The notes below the pieces were generated by a model. The model was not told the origin of the DNA. It did not search any database and saw nothing but the letters and a program-made list of their open reading frames with translations. This document shows, in pieces, positions 1 through 6,347 of a DNA stretch of 8,989 nt; the stretch's first letter is position 1; each line of letters starts with the position of its first letter. The stretch comes from UBA5760 sp964649385 (GTDB lineage Bacteria; Chloroflexota; Dehalococcoidia; Dehalococcoidales; UBA5760), in NCBI GenBank assembly GCA_964649385.1, contig CAZYRA010000048.1, positions 1-8,989 on the forward strand, written 5' to 3'. A program made the translations under genes and the position numbers.

Positions 1-94
1 ACTTGCATTGCTTATACCTTTTTACGGAAATGAACATGACGAATGCCTTGCCATATAGCGTCGTAAACAGCAGTTGAAGGATTATCAAGGATTC

Positions 95-123
95 TTGCTT
101 TAGACTATTGATATAATTAGAAT
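95..123 (+). promoter_or_regulatory. Possible sigma-70 promoter for the coiled-coil gene
   Basis: TTGCTT at 95-100 and TAGAAT at 118-123 are separated by 17 bases in an AT-rich stretch. This would give a leader of about 85 bases before the gene at 215. A TATAAT at 112-117 also occurs but has no properly spaced -35 box. The rest of 1-200 shows no gene that I can support. Confidence 0.3.
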
Positions 124-214
124 ATATGAAAAGTCGTAATGACTATGATGTTACCTCAGTGGGCTAGCAGGTAGAATATCTGTGTCTAAATAAAAGTGTG
201 AAAGGAGGCCATGA

Positions 215-1183
215 ATGGAAGAAAATGAAAAAGCTCCGGAAGAAAGTCAAATTACAAAAATCGAGGAAACGAGCCTTGAGGAAATACAACTAGCAGAACA
301 ATTGTATAACAGTGCAGGATTGGACCCTGTGGTTGATGCAGGGCTGAAAGATTACGATAAACGCATTCAACTAGAGAATAAGTTGATTAGTAAAGTGCTT
401 GGCCCACGAGGAAGTGATATACGGGGCTATGGGGAAGCCGTAGCCAAGAGGGTTGCCTTTGCCGTATATGCCCTTCTAAATAAGCAGTATGGTGGGAAAG
501 TGGGAGATTTAAGATCATATATAATGTCTCTGGAAGACGAACGTAACCGGGCAAACGTGAGATATGACGAGCTTATGGGGAGAGTAGTCGGAATACTGGG
601 AGATGAATATAAAGACTTAAGGACTGATTCTAAAGAATTTATTGAGAAATTGACTACAACATTAGGAGAAGACCTTAAGGAATCAAAGATTGATCAAAGT
701 GCTCTTGCAGAGAGATTAGCTGATATAGATGGTCTAAGGTCACAAATAAAAACCCTGGATGAGGAAAAGAATCAATTAAAGGAAAGCTCTGAATCACAAA
801 TAACGGCCCTCAACAATGAGCATGATGAGAAAGTAGGAAACTTGAGATCGCAAATCGCTGAGATGGAATCAAGGATAACAGCATTGGAGTCAGAAAAAAC
901 AGTTTTAACCAATGATCTTACACAGTTGAGAGAAGACTATAACAAACTGAAAACAACCATAGTAACGCTGGCTGTAGCGATCCCTCATGAAGAAATAGGG
1001 GAAAAGTTAGGAGAGGAGCTATATGCCTTCCTTCTCGAAGATTCTAAGGTTCCAGACATGGTGATAGACGGTGTGGGAAAGTTCATCGACTTTAAGAAAT
1101 ACCTGGGAATAGCTGCTGGAAAGGGCGCTGAAGTAGCCAGTAAGCACGCCGAAGATATATTAAGAGACATGCTGAAGGAGTAA
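215..1183 (+). CDS. Soluble coiled-coil protein of unknown function (322 aa)
   Basis: I do not recognise a named family. The start at 215 is chosen because AAAGGAGG lies at 201-208, correctly spaced; the ATG at 211 hits a stop after five codons. The N-terminus (residues 1-30) is acidic. Residues 51-150 look globular or helical and include the segment LGPRGSDIRGYGEAVAKR (62-79). Residues about 170-252 form a coiled coil: from L210 to L252 the a/d positions follow 4-3 spacing almost without break (L210, I214, M217, I221, L224, L231, L235, L238, Y242, L245, I249, L252). The element LRSQI occurs at 174 and again at 210. A C-terminal domain (about 255-322) follows. There is no signal peptide and no membrane segment, so the protein is probably cytoplasmic and oligomeric. 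It appears to be transcribed alone; the next gene starts 83 bases later. A structural or scaffold role is only a guess. Confidence 0.85.
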   Translation: MEENEKAPEESQITKIEETSLEEIQLAEQLYNSAGLDPVVDAGLKDYDKRIQLENKLISKVLGPRGSDIRGYGEAVAKRVAFAVYALLNKQYGGKVGDLRSYIMSLEDERNRANVRYDELMGRVVGILGDEYKDLRTDSKEFIEKLTTTLGEDLKESKIDQSALAERLADIDGLRSQIKTLDEEKNQLKESSESQITALNNEHDEKVGNLRSQIAEMESRITALESEKTVLTNDLTQLREDYNKLKTTIVTLAVAIPHEEIGEKLGEELYAFLLEDSKVPDMVIDGVGKFIDFKKYLGIAAGKGAEVASKHAEDILRDMLKE

Positions 1184-1266
1184 TTTACTCGCAGGTTTCA
1201 AAACAAAAAAGCTAGACTGCTTGATGCCGAAGCCACAAATTCGACATGCCCCGAGTGAGGTGTACC

Positions 1267-2670
1267 ATGGAAAAGGAACAGAATATACAAGGTGATTCAT
1301 CTTTACAGGATGGACTTCCTCTAGACGAGGAGAAAACAGAAGATATTGCCGAGCAGATACAAAACCTTGTAGAGCACGATAAACAGCTAACTGCCATTGA
1401 GTTATTGAGCCAACTCCGTCCGGGCGACCAGGGGAAAGTAATGGAGGTTCTTCCACTTGAGACGCAACAGGAAATACTGACAACTCTACCTCCCGAGAAA
1501 GCGGCAGAAATCCTCGAGTACTTGGAGCCGGAAGATGCGGCAAAGGTTTCTAAAGGGGTGGATTCCTCAGTACTGGCTGATATTCTGGACGAAACCGACT
1601 CGGATGTAACGGCAGATATTTTAAGGCAACTCCCTGGAGAACAAGCTCAAGATGTACTAGGCAAAATGAAAGAGGCTGCGGAAGTAGTCATCCATCTTCT
1701 TCAGTATCCCGATGACAGCGCCGGCGGGCGTATGATTCTCGAGTATGTAGTCGTTAAAAATAACACAACCGCAGCCGATGCTCTGGTCACACTCCGCCAA
1801 CAGGAACTAAAGGTCAAAGACATCCGCTCTGTTTTCGTGGTCGATGCTGAAGAGCACTTGGTAGGTGAACTGAGTATTGTACGTCTTGCCTTGACCCAAC
1901 CTAAAACTATGGTCAAAGATATCATGGCCCCGGATATTATCTTTGTAACCGGCGAAACAAACCAAGAGGAATGCGCTCGAGTAATGGAGCGCTATAACCT
2001 GGATCAACTTCCTGTCGTTGATGAAGACAGGCGGCTCGTTGGTGTCATCATGAGCGAGGATGTAATCGATATAGTAGAGGAAGAAGCCACCGAGGATATG
2101 TATAAGCTGGTTGGAATTCATGGTGAGCGAGTGTTGCGGCCTTTACACATTTCCATGCGCAATCGTCTTCCATGGCTGTTCATTAACCTGGTAACGACCT
2201 TTCTAGCTGCTTTGGTTATCAGTATATTCGAGTCCACCATCGCCCGAGTAGTAACTCTAGCAGTATTTCTTCCCGTGGTCGCGGGGCAGGGAGGTATTGG
2301 GGGAACGCAAACTCTTACCTTGGTCGTGAGAAGTATGGCACTCGGGGAGATAACCAAGCAGAGAGGATTTCGCTTACTCGGTCGGGAAATATCCTTAGGT
2401 ATAATACATGGATTATTGTTGGGTGTTGCCGTAGGCATTTTAGCCTACTTATGGAAAGGTAACTATATGCTTGGTGTTATCCTAGGCATGGCCATGGTGG
2501 GGAATATGGTTATAGCGGGATTAACCGGAGCCGGAGTGCCGCTCTTGCTATCCCGGTTGAAAATAGACCCGGCTGTTGCCTCTGCGGTTATTGTTACAAC
2601 CTGTACCGACGTTGTGGGATTCTTGTTGTTCCTCGGGTTGGCCACCGCCCTAGTTAGCTTCCTCCTGTAG
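1267..2670 (+). CDS. mgtE: MgtE-family magnesium channel/transporter
   Basis: This is an inner-membrane Mg2+ channel gated by intracellular Mg2+. Order of domains (numbered from this start): a helical MgtE N-domain at about 25-140; the family signature YPDDSAGG at 147-154; a CBS pair at about 160-272 containing DIMAPDIIFV and QLPVVDEDRRLVGVI; then, after the connecting EEEATEDMYKLVGI, five membrane helices from about 302 to the end, opening with RNRLPWLFINLVTTFL. The C-terminal TTCTDVVGFLLFLGLA keeps the pore aspartate region expected in MgtE. A start at 1246 would add seven residues, but GAGGTG at 1257-1262 is correctly placed for ATG 1267, giving 467 aa, close to the usual 450. One oddity: the normally conserved GGNxG(N/T)Q loop after the first membrane segments reads GGIGGTQ, with Ile (codon 2296-2298) in place of Asn. 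No M-box-like leader is apparent in the 83-base gap upstream. Confidence 0.95.
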   Translation: MEKEQNIQGDSSLQDGLPLDEEKTEDIAEQIQNLVEHDKQLTAIELLSQLRPGDQGKVMEVLPLETQQEILTTLPPEKAAEILEYLEPEDAAKVSKGVDSSVLADILDETDSDVTADILRQLPGEQAQDVLGKMKEAAEVVIHLLQYPDDSAGGRMILEYVVVKNNTTAADALVTLRQQELKVKDIRSVFVVDAEEHLVGELSIVRLALTQPKTMVKDIMAPDIIFVTGETNQEECARVMERYNLDQLPVVDEDRRLVGVIMSEDVIDIVEEEATEDMYKLVGIHGERVLRPLHISMRNRLPWLFINLVTTFLAALVISIFESTIARVVTLAVFLPVVAGQGGIGGTQTLTLVVRSMALGEITKQRGFRLLGREISLGIIHGLLLGVAVGILAYLWKGNYMLGVILGMAMVGNMVIAGLTGAGVPLLLSRLKIDPAVASAVIVTTCTDVVGFLLFLGLATALVSFLL

Positions 2671-2893
2671 GTCTGTGAAAGATCCAGGAGTATAGTGCGC
2701 AGTCAAGAAGGTGATACAACGATACAGTATTGTCAGACGCAGCAGAGTGCCGCTTCAGCAACGGAATTGCATTCTGTCACATTTACTCATTTTGTTAAGC
2801 TAGGCAACGATAGTCCGCACTGTCACGTCCCCAATGATGCAGCGGCTTCTGTGCTTCTCACCAATGGGCCGTTGTGCCGGAGGTGAAAAGTCT
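2671..2893. other. Intergenic region without a supported gene
   Basis: There are about 220 bases between mgtE and the regulator promoter. A 63-codon open frame from GTG 2695 has an AGGAG only four bases upstream, but its translation looks random (scattered His, Cys and Gln, no pattern), so I do not call it a gene. No tRNA or riboswitch class was recognised. The 3' part can form hairpins, annotated separately. Confidence 0.5.
2854..2890 (+). repeat. Inverted repeat / hairpin downstream of mgtE
   Basis: CTTCTCACC (2854-2862) can pair with GGTGAAAAG (2882-2890): eight pairs with one C-A mismatch, around a loop holding a further GGC/GCC. An alternative pairing, AGCGGC (2841-2846) with GCCGTT, would exclude part of it. 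Only a short T-rich stretch follows, so it is at best a weak terminator for mgtE. It ends just before the -35 box at 2894. Confidence 0.3.
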
Positions 2894-2922
2894 TTGACTC
2901 GCCGATATGAAGATGTTAGACT
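2894..2922 (+). promoter_or_regulatory. Sigma-70-like promoter for the response regulator
   Basis: TTGACT (2894-2899) and TAGACT (2917-2922) are separated by exactly 17 bases. Transcription would start near 2930, leaving about 50 bases of leader that contains the Shine-Dalgarno hairpin at 2962-2974. This is the best-formed promoter I see in the window. Confidence 0.5.
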
Positions 2923-2961
2923 AATTATTGTATTCGGATAATCCTGAGAGGCGTATTATAT

Positions 2962-2974
2962 CCTCCTTAGGAGG
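2962..2974 (+). promoter_or_regulatory. Shine-Dalgarno inside a small inverted repeat
   Basis: CCTCC (2962-2966), loop TTA, GGAGG (2970-2974). The 3' arm is the ribosome binding site for the ATG at 2981, six bases downstream. The five G-C-rich pairs could hide the site from the ribosome, so translation of the regulator may depend on opening this stem. Structure is seen; regulation is inferred. Confidence 0.5.
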
Positions 2975-2980
2975 TGTGAG

Positions 2981-3655
2981 ATGGGGCGACTAAAGGTGCT
3001 CTTGGCAGACGACAAAGAGGTTTTTCGCGAAGGACTGGCCAGGTTATTAGAGGAACAGGAATATATTGAGGTTGTATCTCAATGTGCTAATGGTAAACAG
3101 GCAATTAAGGATGTGAAAGAAACAAAGACCGATGTTGTCTTAATTGATAGCAACATCTTAGATTGTGGCAGCAACGAAGCCACGCGAGAGATGAAGAAAT
3201 CATCTCCACAGGTAAGGGTAGCGGTGCTTACTGATTCTAAGAATGAACGGGATCTATTTTCTGCCATAGAGTCAGGCGCTACAGGATATCTCCAGAAAAA
3301 TACAAAAGTTGAGGACCTTGTTCAGTCTATTGACTTGATCGGGAAAGGCGAGGTTGTCATATCTCCTCCTCTAGCCGAAAAACTTGTTGGTAAGTTCGCT
3401 TCCATGAGGCAAAAAGAAGCTGAGGAGCCAACCGGGCTTACGAACAGAGAGAGAGAAATAGTAAAGTTACTACCCAAAGGACTTACTAATAAAGAGATGG
3501 CTGAGACGCTGTTTGTTGCCGATAATACCGTCAAGGTTCACGTTAAGAACATTTTGGAGAAGCTACAATTGCGTAACCGACAACAGTTAGCCGCCTATGC
3601 GGTACAGGAAGGCTTGGTGACTGAGATAAAGGACGCCGGAGAGAAGCCAATCTAA
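2981..3655 (+). CDS. NarL/LuxR-type two-component response regulator
   Basis: This is a cytoplasmic DNA-binding regulator. Residues 1-120 form a receiver domain with the acidic pair D10-D11, the phospho-acceptor D56 (in VVLIDSNIL), T84 (VLTDS) and K106 (LQKN). A linker of about 30 residues leads to a LuxR-type helix-turn-helix at 152-212: LTNREREIVKLL, then GLTNKEMAETLFVADNTVKVH and the ending ILEKLQLRNRQQLAAYAV. All expected receiver residues are present, so phosphorylation is likely. At 224 aa it has normal length. The start is fixed by AGGAGG at 2969-2974. No histidine kinase lies in the window, so its sensor and target genes are unknown. It is followed by a terminator, making it a one-gene transcript; autoregulation or control of the operon that follows is possible but unsupported. 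Confidence 0.95.
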   Translation: MGRLKVLLADDKEVFREGLARLLEEQEYIEVVSQCANGKQAIKDVKETKTDVVLIDSNILDCGSNEATREMKKSSPQVRVAVLTDSKNERDLFSAIESGATGYLQKNTKVEDLVQSIDLIGKGEVVISPPLAEKLVGKFASMRQKEAEEPTGLTNREREIVKLLPKGLTNKEMAETLFVADNTVKVHVKNILEKLQLRNRQQLAAYAVQEGLVTEIKDAGEKPI

Positions 3656-3685
3656 AGCTGTAAATCAATAAACTAGGGTGTTTCC

Positions 3686-3713
3686 AAAAGGGTTATCGCA
3701 AGATAACCCTTTT
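3686..3713 (+). terminator. Intrinsic terminator after the response regulator
   Basis: AAAAGGGTTATC (3686-3697) and GATAACCCTTTT (3702-3713) pair perfectly over 12 bases around a GCAA (GNRA-type) tetraloop. The stem ends in TTTT on the + strand. The A-tract on the other side would let it also act on the - strand. It lies 31 bases after the regulator's stop codon. Confidence 0.85.
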
Positions 3714-3809
3714 CGTATGCCTAAATAACCCAGATGCAGAATGTCCTTGTAGTTCAGGAGCAGGGTAGAATGTGCATTAAGGAGTTGTGGAGCCAAGGTG
3801 ATAATGTAA
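3714..3809. other. Gap before the small-gene run; weak promoter signals only
   Basis: A TAGAAT at 3766-3771 could be a -10 box, but the best -35-like hexamer (TTGTAG, 3747-3752) is only 13 bases away. The small-gene run must start somewhere after the terminator at 3713, so a promoter here is expected, but none is convincing. Confidence 0.3.
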
Positions 3810-3926
3810 TTGGGTAAGAAACAGCTCAAACGAGACCAAAAGGTACAGTATCACAGGGAATTCAAGACAGGTTATAAATCCAGCCAAAAGACACGAAAGA
3901 AAATTGCCGGGAGAAAGGTAAAATAG
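3810..3926 (+). CDS. Lys/Arg-rich miniprotein (38 aa, TTG start)
   Basis: This frame reads MGKKQLKRDQKVQYHREF, continues basic, and ends KIAGRKVK before TAG. It holds 15 Lys/Arg and only two acidic residues in 38. The TTG start directly follows an in-frame stop. AAGGTGAT at 3795-3802 matches the anti-Shine-Dalgarno extension and sits seven bases before the TTG. It has no Cys and no hydrophobic segment. Its composition resembles the 35-aa protein at 7871, which belongs to the same run of genes, and the basic N-terminus of the next gene. Nucleic-acid or ribosome binding is the natural guess from charge alone. The short length and TTG start make it uncertain. Confidence 0.45.
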   Translation: MGKKQLKRDQKVQYHREFKTGYKSSQKTRKKIAGRKVK

Positions 3927-3971
3927 CATTCCCAATCTCAGGCGAAAGAGGCTTTTCTGGATTAGATAGGC

Positions 3972-4553
3972 ATGAGTAAAGGCAGGCGAAAAAGAAAAAG
4001 AGGAGCAAACAAACAGCGGAAATTACCCACCGTAGTGCCGTCATCACCCACGAGGGCAAAAAGTACCCCAGGGATTGAGGTGGCTAAACTTCAACCTAAG
4101 CAAACAGTATTTGCCTCAAAAGAAATCCTTATTGCCGCCCCTATTGAGCACTGCTTTGGCATAATTGCCAGTCAGCTTGAACAGCCGTGTCAATGGGATT
4201 CAATGCTTTTTAACGCCCAGCCGGTATCCGATATTAGAAGACAAGCAGGCGCTACGAGCCACGTAATTCTGGACCTAGGCGGCAGGAAAGTTGATTCACA
4301 AGCCATGATATCACATTATAGCCCTTACCGTAGCATAAGCTGGGTTACCAATGGGAAGCCCAAGGTAAGGCAGGATTGGCGCCTGGAAATGAAGCCGCGC
4401 GGCACGATGGTACATGTGACTCTTGCTCATGAGCTTAATAGCTGGGTCGTCGGGCGCCTTATATATAAGGCTGTGCGTTGGAAACGGGTAGAACAAGATT
4501 TGGAAAGAATGCTTGATCAGCTTAAGGAGAGTGTCGAAAGTGTCAAGTCATGA
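3972..4553 (+). CDS. SRPBCC/START-fold protein with a basic N-terminal extension
   Basis: Residues 48-188 match the SRPBCC (polyketide cyclase/START-like) fold: the opening strand ASKEILIAAPIEHCFGIIA, the helix and turn with QPCQWDSML, central strands (TSHVILDLGG, SISWVTNG), DWRLEMKPRGTMVHVTL, and a long C-terminal helix from 155 to 190. Proteins of this fold bind hydrophobic ligands in a cavity; no ligand can be told from the sequence. The first 35 residues are strongly basic (SKGRRKRKRGANKQRK) and probably disordered, which is unusual for the family and could mediate nucleic acid or membrane contact. The ATG at 3972 has almost no Shine-Dalgarno (ATAGG one base upstream), so translation may be weak or coupled. 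It is the largest gene in the run. Confidence 0.8.
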   Translation: MSKGRRKRKRGANKQRKLPTVVPSSPTRAKSTPGIEVAKLQPKQTVFASKEILIAAPIEHCFGIIASQLEQPCQWDSMLFNAQPVSDIRRQAGATSHVILDLGGRKVDSQAMISHYSPYRSISWVTNGKPKVRQDWRLEMKPRGTMVHVTLAHELNSWVVGRLIYKAVRWKRVEQDLERMLDQLKESVESVKS

Positions 4554-4571
4554 CCAAAGGGGTTATAGGAA

Positions 4572-4787
4572 ATGGAGATAGAATACGGAGCTGAGGTAAT
4601 AGACAAAAATGACAAGGTCTTGGGTACGGTGGATCACCTGATACGGGATAGTTGGACGGGCGAAATCCGCAAGTTTATGGTTCGTCAAAAAGCACCAGAT
4701 AAGGATCTAATGTTTTCACCTCAAGATGTGCTCGAAGCGACGAAGTCCAAGATTAAGGTCAACATTCCCTTTAATGAACAGGGTTAG
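4572..4787 (+). CDS. PRC-barrel-like small protein
   Basis: The 71-residue protein resembles a single PRC-barrel: EIEYGAEVIDKNDKVLGTVD, then a turn and TGEIRKFMVRQ, then LMFSPQDVLEATKSKIKVN. The VIDKNDKVLGTV segment is the typical first hairpin of this fold, known from photosynthetic reaction centre H subunits and from RimM. Stand-alone copies are usually small cytoplasmic proteins of unknown partner. AAGGGG at 4557-4562 provides the ribosome binding site. It starts 18 bases after the SRPBCC gene, so the two are probably co-transcribed. No Cys residues are present. Confidence 0.7.
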   Translation: MEIEYGAEVIDKNDKVLGTVDHLIRDSWTGEIRKFMVRQKAPDKDLMFSPQDVLEATKSKIKVNIPFNEQG

Positions 4788-4829
4788 AATGGGTAACTTG
4801 TCAGTTAGGATATGGAATAAGGGAAGAAT

Positions 4830-5012
4830 ATGTTCACAATACAATGTGCCGGCTGTGGTGCCGAGACCAGAATGTCATTAGTTGAGGCGACCTACAATGG
4901 ACCTTTCCGCTGCTGGAAATGCAAGGGAGCCTTTGAAATCAAAATAGAAAACGAAGAACTCAAATCCTGCAAGGTTATTAGCGAACATGAGTTTGAGAAA
5001 TACATTGAATGA
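4830..5012 (+). CDS. Zinc-ribbon-type small protein (60 aa)
   Basis: C6-x2-C9 and C28-x2-C31 form a classic four-cysteine knuckle pair (IQCAGCGAE and FRCWKCKGAFEI), expected to bind one Zn2+. An acidic tail (KIENEELKSC, EHEFEKYIE) follows. The protein is essentially only the ribbon, with an extra Cys at 47. GGGAAG just upstream is a modest ribosome binding site. Such stand-alone ribbons often act in protein-protein or nucleic acid contacts; nothing here decides between these. It lies 42 bases after the PRC-barrel gene. Confidence 0.7.
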   Translation: MFTIQCAGCGAETRMSLVEATYNGPFRCWKCKGAFEIKIENEELKSCKVISEHEFEKYIE

Positions 5013-5039
5013 CATTATTTGGATAGGTTAGTTAGACAA

Positions 5040-5180
5040 ATGACAAGGCGAGAAACTGGCCAGGGACTAGTAGACAAGGTTGCTGAAAATTCTGATATGG
5101 GAAGGATTACCTGTAGTGATTACCTGAAACGTCTACTTCCAGCTTCACACCATCGAGGCGCACTATGGCAGAGCGTATAG
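5040..5180 (+). CDS. Possible small protein (46 aa) overlapping the next gene
   Basis: An open frame from ATG 5040 translates as MTRRETGQGLVDKVAENSDM, continues GRITCSDYLKRLLP, and ends SHHRGALWQSV. It fills a gap that would otherwise be 150 bases without a gene. It overlaps the start of the gene at 5165 by 16 bases, as coupled genes do. Composition is protein-like, with a plausible amphipathic helix (LVDKVAENSD). The upstream Shine-Dalgarno is weak (ATAGGTTAG), and I recognise no family. It may be chance. Confidence 0.35.
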   Translation: MTRRETGQGLVDKVAENSDMGRITCSDYLKRLLPASHHRGALWQSV

Positions 5181-5434
5181 AATTTGAGGAGACAAAGATT
5201 ACTGACCCCCAGACAAAGAGGAAAAGGAACGGGGTGGCAGTAGTTCGTAACGGTCGCCAGGTAGCGTTACTTCCTGAGGCAGATAGATTGAGGCGGGCTC
5301 TGAACCTGCCGATAGAGGAGATTGAGCACATCGTAAATAATTTCCCAGAGATAATGAATCGGCAACCAACCCAGGATGAGAGAGAGTTCTGGAAGGCTAT
5401 CCTTGACTTTAAACGTAGCCAAGGCCAGACGTAA
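5165..5434 (+). CDS. Uncharacterised small protein (89 aa)
   Basis: I do not recognise the family. GAGG at 5155-5158 supports ATG 5165. Residues 1-38 appear to form beta strands (RIEFEETKITDP, GVAVVRNGRQVALL); residues 38-85 are helical (ADRLRRALNLPIEEIEHIVNNF, then DEREFWKAILDFKRS). It has no Cys, signal peptide or membrane segment. It sits between two CxxC proteins, 14 bases before the next gene, so it is almost certainly in the same operon. Confidence 0.75.
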   Translation: MAERIEFEETKITDPQTKRKRNGVAVVRNGRQVALLPEADRLRRALNLPIEEIEHIVNNFPEIMNRQPTQDEREFWKAILDFKRSQGQT

Positions 5435-5448
5435 TCAAGGGAGGAGCA

Positions 5449-5697
5449 ATGGGCAAGCTCTCTGACTCGGAGAAGAAGGAAATAACTGAGAGGATACACG
5501 GCCTAGGACTAAAGCATTTGCAGGCGGGAATACCCTCCATCAGTAGGGCAATCTGTCACAATTGTGGGAACGCCAAACTACTAGTAGGATCAGTCCACTA
5601 TGGCCGGTACCGGCTTTGTAACGATTGTGCTCTTCGCTACGAGTTGGCGAAGGCTGAGGGGGACATTCAAACCATCGAAGACTTTGTCTTGGATTAG
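5449..5697 (+). CDS. Small CxxC...CxxC zinc-binding protein (82 aa)
   Basis: C36-x2-C39 (ICHNCGNAK) and C57-x2-C60 (LCNDCALRYE) frame a 17-residue loop containing HYGRYR, a typical Zn-ribbon layout. A helical N-terminus (SDSEKKEITERIHGLGLKHL) precedes the metal site, and the acidic tail EGDIQTIEDFVLD follows. Start choice is firm: AGGGAGG lies just upstream of ATG 5449. The metal site is inferred from Cys spacing. Target unknown. Two stop codons in tandem (TAG TAG) end the gene. Confidence 0.75.
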   Translation: MGKLSDSEKKEITERIHGLGLKHLQAGIPSISRAICHNCGNAKLLVGSVHYGRYRLCNDCALRYELAKAEGDIQTIEDFVLD

Positions 5698-5717
5698 TAG
5701 CACGAGGTTCGGGGCCA

Positions 5718-5780
5718 GTGAAGGATAGAAAACATGCTCACAGAACGTGGAACCTAGAAGGAGGAAATGCAAAGTGGTAA
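5718..5780 (+). CDS. Possible 20-aa leader-like ORF
   Basis: GTG 5718 opens a 20-codon frame (MKDRKHAHRTWNLEGGNAKW) that ends at TAA 5778-5780, overlapping the GTG start of the next gene at 5774. It could couple translation to that gene. GGGG at 5711-5714 is the only ribosome-site-like element. Given its length, chance is the default explanation. Confidence 0.15.
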   Translation: MKDRKHAHRTWNLEGGNAKW

Positions 5781-6070
5781 CTACCAGTAACAGAGCCGCC
5801 AAACGGCTGCGGGAGCAACTTATAAGTAAATGTTTCGAGGCAGGTATAGGATTCAGAATGCTTGTTGAATCAAGTAAATCCGGGCAAGCCAGCTTCAGTA
5901 TTAAGGTAGATAGACAGCACCAGGAGGATAAAGTCATTGAATTAAATGGTGTCCGAGTATTTCTGGATCCGGACAGTGCGGCACAAATCAGCGACTTTCA
6001 GCTTGACTACCGGGAGGGGGCTGACGGTGGATTCTATCTTAAGGAAATGCAGGAGGCTAAAAATGGGTAA
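5774..6070 (+). CDS. HesB/IscA-fold protein lacking the cluster cysteines (copy 1)
   Basis: The translation begins MVTTSNRAAKRLREQL and shows the HesB/IscA order: VTxxA start and helix, GIGFRMLVE strand, FSIKVDR, DKVIELNGVRVFLDPDSA, then FQLDYREGADGGFYLKE. The -LDYxE...GFxLK- element and the -DPxSA- turn are good family matches. The three canonical cysteines (the GCSG and CGCG positions) are absent; the only Cys is C19 in the first helix. Canonical IscA binds iron or a 2Fe-2S cluster for delivery to target proteins, so this copy cannot do so by the known ligands. I choose GTG 5774 (98 aa) because AAGGAGG at 5758-5764 is nine bases upstream; a frame from GTG 5747 would put the Shine-Dalgarno inside the gene. 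It overlaps the next gene by 8 bases. Confidence 0.7.
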   Translation: MVTTSNRAAKRLREQLISKCFEAGIGFRMLVESSKSGQASFSIKVDRQHQEDKVIELNGVRVFLDPDSAAQISDFQLDYREGADGGFYLKEMQEAKNG

Positions 6071-6344
6071 AGTGAGCGCAGTAGAGCTATGTCAGAGGCT
6101 GAAAGATAAGTCGGAAGCCAGTCAGGATAATAGCGCTGTAAATAATTTAAGGATACGCATCCTGGATTATCTCATAACTTCTCGTATTTCTGATGACAGG
6201 TTTGAGGGGATTCTGGAAGGCAGGATTAGTGACCCTGACCCGGCCAAAAAGCATAGCAAAGTTATCTGCGGCGAGATTTTAGAGGCATGGAGCACCAGCC
6301 TTGATGAAGAGGGTGTAGAGAGTAACAGTCAAAAACAGGGGTGA
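6063..6344 (+). CDS. Uncharacterised helical small protein (93 aa)
   Basis: No family is recognised. ATG 6063 is chosen because AGGAGG at 6050-6055 is seven bases upstream; upstream extension in this frame would run through the IscA-like gene. It overlaps that gene by 8 bases, implying coupled translation. The sequence is predicted mainly helical (VSAVELCQRLKDKSEAS, NNLRIRILDYLITSR, then FEGILEGRI) with a hydrophilic tail. Cys at 10 and 69 are not in a metal motif. The protein is soluble. Confidence 0.7.
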   Translation: MGKVSAVELCQRLKDKSEASQDNSAVNNLRIRILDYLITSRISDDRFEGILEGRISDPDPAKKHSKVICGEILEAWSTSLDEEGVESNSQKQG

Positions 6345-6347
6345 CCT

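Noticed and set aside
1160..1543. - strand open frame (127 codons) opposite the mgtE start
   Set aside because: It is antisense to the MgtE N-domain, with no ribosome site or recognisable domain.
2695..2886. + strand open frame of 63 codons in the mgtE-regulator gap
   Set aside because: The GTG start has a poorly spaced ribosome site, the amino acid pattern is random, and it covers a hairpin region next to a promoter.
5107..5499. - strand open frame (130 codons)
   Set aside because: It is antisense to the 89-aa gene and the start of the 82-aa zinc protein, both with strong ribosome sites; the translation looks random.
5946..6062. Upstream extension of the 93-aa gene
   Set aside because: This part overlaps the HesB/IscA-like gene in another frame. 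The AGGAGG at 6050-6055 places the true start at 6063.
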